A DNA stretch of 64,000 nt. It comes from Nibrella saemangeumensis. Lineage in GTDB: Bacteria; Bacteroidota; Bacteroidia; Cytophagales; Spirosomataceae. Of this stretch, positions 61,758 to 64,000 are shown piece by piece. The DNA is taken from assembly GCF_039541915.1 (NCBI RefSeq), contig NZ_BAABHD010000027.1, positions 120,011-184,010 of the forward strand. The letters run 5' to 3'. The position numbers were made by a program, and so were the translations under genes. Positions within the stretch are counted from its first letter, which is position 1. Every line of letters begins with the position of its first letter. A model generated the notes under the pieces. The model ran no database searches. It saw only the letters and a program-made list of their open reading frames with translations, and was not told the origin of the DNA.

Positions 61758-62210
61758 CTAAATCAGAAAGCTTTGCACAAACGCCAGCAACTCCCGACCG
61801 GACAAGGCAGGAGGTGGCGAAAAGAGAGAAATGGAATCGGAGAGTTCATCCGGGAAGAGCAGATTGACCAACCAGCTAACGACCACTGAAACGCCCATAA
61901 AGGCGGCTTCAGTAATGGACTTTAGGAGCTTGGCGATCAGTTGACTGAACGAAGACGAGAAATCTACGTTCGCGAACCGCTGTTCTTCCTTACAACAATC
62001 GGTTTTTTTGACCACAGTTTCGTGTTCATCTGCGGTTTGATGCGCCTTTACGCAGGCCTTGCAACCCTTTTTTTCTGCATTTTGCAGGCTTGCAAACACT
62101 TTTTTGCCACGAAGCTGACAAGAGTGCTCCACCAACCCGAATCCGGTGCTGCTAAACAGCACGACGCAGGCCATCAGGAGATTGAGTATCTTGAACAGTG
62201 TTTTCTTCAT
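61758..62210 (-). CDS. HYC_CC_PP-type exported protein
   Basis: This 150-residue protein has a signal peptide (ending SSTGFGL) and the ordered motifs of the HYC_CC_PP family: EHSC (here Ser replaces Tyr), GCKAC, DCCKEE and a late SPPPAL. Such proteins are small Bacteroidota envelope proteins with possible metal-binding cysteines; no function is established to my knowledge. It is the first gene of the HYC-TonB-AraC-Csp series, about 80 bases upstream of the TonB gene. A 9-bp repeat ATCGTTGGT/ACCAACGAT flanks that gap. Confidence 0.75.
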   Translation of the reverse strand: MKKTLFKILNLLMACVVLFSSTGFGLVEHSCQLRGKKVFASLQNAEKKGCKACVKAHQTADEHETVVKKTDCCKEEQRFANVDFSSSFSQLIAKLLKSITEAAFMGVSVVVSWLVNLLFPDELSDSISLFSPPPALSGRELLAFVQSFLI

Positions 62211-62291
62211 GACACCGCAAATTTCGGCATGTAGCCGGACATAAGCAAGCCAGGCAACTTTCTTTTTACTTTATGGTACTCCCGTTCGTCA

Positions 62292-62452
62292 CCCGCTCGT
62301 CCGCGATTGTATCGCGAGACGGGCGAGGTCCGCGTCTGTAACGCGGGTATAAATTAAGCGTTGTCTATGCGGAAGGTAGTTGTTATTTAAAAGCAAATCG
62401 CGTCACAGACGCGGACCTCACCCGTCTCGCGATACAATCGCGGACGAGCGGG
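62292..62452. repeat. Long inverted repeat with 54-bp arms
   Basis: The arms at 62292-62345 and 62399-62452 are reverse complements except at two positions, with a 53-base spacer. Each arm holds two smaller palindromes, CGCGATTGTATCGCG and CGCGTCTGTAACGCG, each preceded by GTCCG-type sequence. No transposase or target duplication is visible. The right arm ends 5 bases before the stop codon of the SDR gene. Confidence 0.93.
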
Positions 62453-62456
62453 AGGG

Positions 62457-63260
62457 TTACCGCGTCAGCAAACCGGCATCCAGCACAAACTGGGAGCCGG
62501 TAACGTAGCGGGCTTTATCGGAAACGAGAAAGAGGACCATCGCGGAAACATCTTCGGGCTCAACCCAGGGTACCGGAAGCAGGTTGCCGGCCGAGCGTTC
62601 GGCAATTTCCTGCGGGGTAGCTCCTTCCAGCGCTGCCAGACCATCATTCATAGGTGTGTTGACGCCCGTCGGATGAATGGAGTTAACGCGAATGTTGTAG
62701 GGGGCCAATTCCAGTGCCCAGGATTTGGTCAGCCCGACCAGCCCCCATTTGGAGGCTGCATAATGGCTGAGCCGGTTCATGCCCCGCAGCCCGGCAATGG
62801 AGGAGTTGTTAAGAATAACGCCGGACTGCTGCGCCATCATCACCGGAATGACCCGCCGGGCTACCAGCCAGGCACCTTTCAGGTTTATATCCAGCATGGC
62901 GTCCCATTCATCTTCCGTCAGTTCGTGGGCCAGCCCGTAGGCGCAAATACCGGCATTGTTAAAGAGAATATCAATCCGCCCGAATGCCTCCCTGACTGCG
63001 TCTACCGCCCGGCTAACATCCTCGTCACGCCGAACATCGCCCTGGGCGGTGAGGCAGCGAACGCCGAGCGATTCACACTCGCGTTTTAAGGAATCCAACT
63101 CGTTTTCGGAACCCAGCGCGTAACCGGGATAGGCCAGGGGTTTGGCAATGTCGAATGCTACGATATGCGCACCGGCTCCGGCCAAAGCCACTGCAACCGC
63201 CCGGCCTTGCCCGTGGGCCGCTCCCGTGATGAAAGCAACTTTACCCTGTAAATCGCTCAT
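62457..63260 (-). CDS. SDR family NAD(P)-dependent oxidoreductase
   Basis: This 267-residue protein has the cofactor motif GKVAFITGAAHGQGRAVAVAL, the NNAG motif (ILFNNAGICAYGL) and the catalytic Ser-Tyr-Lys (NNSSIAGLRGMNRLSHYAASKWG). A roughly 18-residue insert (DIAKPLAYPGYALGSENELD) resembles the subgroup tied to mycofactocin, but no mycofactocin genes are present, so I would not assign that cofactor. A carboxymuconolactone-decarboxylase-like gene lies 29 bases upstream. Confidence 0.92.
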   Translation of the reverse strand: MSDLQGKVAFITGAAHGQGRAVAVALAGAGAHIVAFDIAKPLAYPGYALGSENELDSLKRECESLGVRCLTAQGDVRRDEDVSRAVDAVREAFGRIDILFNNAGICAYGLAHELTEDEWDAMLDINLKGAWLVARRVIPVMMAQQSGVILNNSSIAGLRGMNRLSHYAASKWGLVGLTKSWALELAPYNIRVNSIHPTGVNTPMNDGLAALEGATPQEIAERSAGNLLPVPWVEPEDVSAMVLFLVSDKARYVTGSQFVLDAGLLTR

Positions 63261-63289
63261 AAATGAAGGGGGTCAGAGACGGCTGTACG

Positions 63290-63835
63290 CTAATAAACAG
63301 GTTTGGTTAACGGCAGATACGGATACAGGTATTCATCAATGTCAACGCGCAACGCGTTGCTGAATACATTGGTGGCGATCATCTGCCCGGCAAAGGCTAC
63401 CAGCCGCACAACCTGCTCCGGTGTGTATCGCTGCTCAATTTCCTGATATAATTCATCGAGCACGTCGCCTTTGTTCTGCGCCATCTCACTGCCAAATCTC
63501 AGCAGCAGGCGCTCATCGTCGGACAGTTGCAGGTCTTCGGGCCGCTCGCCGTTCTGGACAATGATGCGCCGGAAGAACGTCGTACACAGGGGGCAGTCGG
63601 AGCCCTGCGAAATAGCGTGGGCGAAGAGGTAGGCCAGCCGGTTACCGACTATGGTTTTTACTTCTTCGTATAAGGGATACCACTGCATATAGACCTGAAA
63701 CGCCAGCCGCGAATGGCTCAGCGTGGCTTTCATGTTGGTAATGCGGCTGCCGGGGTAGTCGGCGATGTGTCGTTCCCAATCGGCACGCAGGTCGTCAGAT
63801 GCCTGGTCCTCGGGTAGAGGGTTAATGCGGGGCAT
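63290..63835 (-). CDS. Carboxymuconolactone decarboxylase / AhpD-like protein
   Basis: This 181-residue all-helical protein has the CxxC redox motif CPLC (SDCPLCTTFFRRI) of the AhpD-like branch, with ARG-like YLFAHAISQGS preceding it. Members are alkylhydroperoxidase-like or act in aromatic catabolism. It is 29 bases upstream of the SDR gene and co-directional, so the two probably act on the same compound. A GTCATTCCG repeat lies just upstream at 63859-63896. Confidence 0.87.
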   Translation of the reverse strand: MPRINPLPEDQASDDLRADWERHIADYPGSRITNMKATLSHSRLAFQVYMQWYPLYEEVKTIVGNRLAYLFAHAISQGSDCPLCTTFFRRIIVQNGERPEDLQLSDDERLLLRFGSEMAQNKGDVLDELYQEIEQRYTPEQVVRLVAFAGQMIATNVFSNALRVDIDEYLYPYLPLTKPVY

Positions 63836-63858
63836 TTTCGTTGAGTTTTTTTGATTTT

Positions 63859-63896
63859 GTCATTCCGTTTTTGTCATTCCGAGGAACGAGGAATCC
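63859..63896. repeat. GTCATTCCG extragenic repeat, two copies
   Basis: GTCATTCCG occurs at 63859-63867 and again at 63873-63881. The second continues as AGGAACGAGGAATCC, an element form I recognise from intergenic regions of Bacteroidota. Its inverted partner is not in the window; only AAGATTCTT-like remnants follow before the edge. Confidence 0.65.
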
Positions 63897-64000
63897 CTCG
63901 GCACCGGCCTTTAGGTTTGTGGTGTAGTAAGATTCTTAGAAATAAGGTAGCTTACTAGAAGAATAACAGAGCGGGCTTGCCTATGGCATACCGGCCTGGC

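Noticed and set aside
1..64000. CRISPR arrays, tRNA/rRNA genes, transposases or prophage
   Set aside because: No repeat-spacer periodicity near 60-75 bp, no tRNA-like cloverleaf or rRNA sequence noticed, and no integrase or IS reading frame; the short 7/8-bp arrays do not resemble CRISPR.

Overview
The window looks like chromosomal DNA of a Bacteroidota member, most likely order Cytophagales close to Spirosoma/Larkinella/Fibrella (inference from gene content). Supporting signs are a porP-gldK-gldL-gldM-gldN block plus a PorW/SprE-like lipoprotein (type IX secretion and gliding), the paired DUF4271-hemD genes, PorT-like barrels, a HYC_CC_PP-type protein, TAnnTTTG-type -7 promoter boxes and almost no Shine-Dalgarno sequences. 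I see no rRNA, tRNA, CRISPR array, transposase or phage gene. Most of the window is ordinary core genome, with two accessory-looking catabolic or metal loci and several families of intergenic repeats.

Layout. 1-1539 (-): start of the ATP synthase operon (atpZ-like, a 4-TM protein, atpB cut by the window edge). 1710-9471 (+): PorW/SprE lipoprotein, PBP1A, glycerate kinase, uvrC. 9561-17755 (-): DUF4271, hemD, porP/sprF, gldK, gldL, gldM, gldN. 17916-20752: sucD (-), a membrane protein and topoisomerase IB (+). 20761-29029: an AraC regulator divergent from a secreted sugar-processing set (DUF1080, Gfo/Idh/MocA oxidoreductase, a frameshifted TIM-barrel isomerase, PhyH-type dioxygenase), then a quinoprotein with an internal cytochrome c and a GH43-like protein. 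29088-34043: TolC, an unknown barrel, an amidohydrolase and an unknown exported protein. 34149-41136: acyl-CoA dehydrogenase, ugd-uxs for UDP-xylose, rfbC, pyrF, DUF2851. 41196-54567: envelope proteins, M48 protease, dnaX, a phosphotriesterase-like protein, TPR protein, M16 peptidase, ispF, amidohydrolase, enolase-superfamily epimerase, bile-acid-type symporter, GH140-like protein. 54670-56253: PAS histidine kinase. 56331-62210 (-): a likely copper-handling locus. 62457-63835 (-): SDR oxidoreductase and an AhpD-like protein.

The most interesting signals are as follows. (1) dnaX carries a run of nine A residues exactly between its AAA+/clamp-loader part and its tau-specific part. Both alternative frames stop within 6-11 codons, as expected for slippage-made gamma. 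(2) At least five gene junctions carry short arrays of 7- or 8-bp quasi-repeats, usually as two inverted arms. The sequence differs from junction to junction but the architecture is shared, and a single-arm copy lies in frame inside dnaX. (3) There are two strong long inverted repeats, 54-bp arms at 62292-62452 and 25-bp arms at 50890-50966; the second ends 3 bases before a start codon. (4) A copper locus has an HMA-AraC fusion regulator, a 19-cysteine four-helix-bundle protein, a His/Met-rich outer membrane protein and a TonB receptor. (5) The sugar locus resembles 3-keto-glycoside pathways but has one broken gene.
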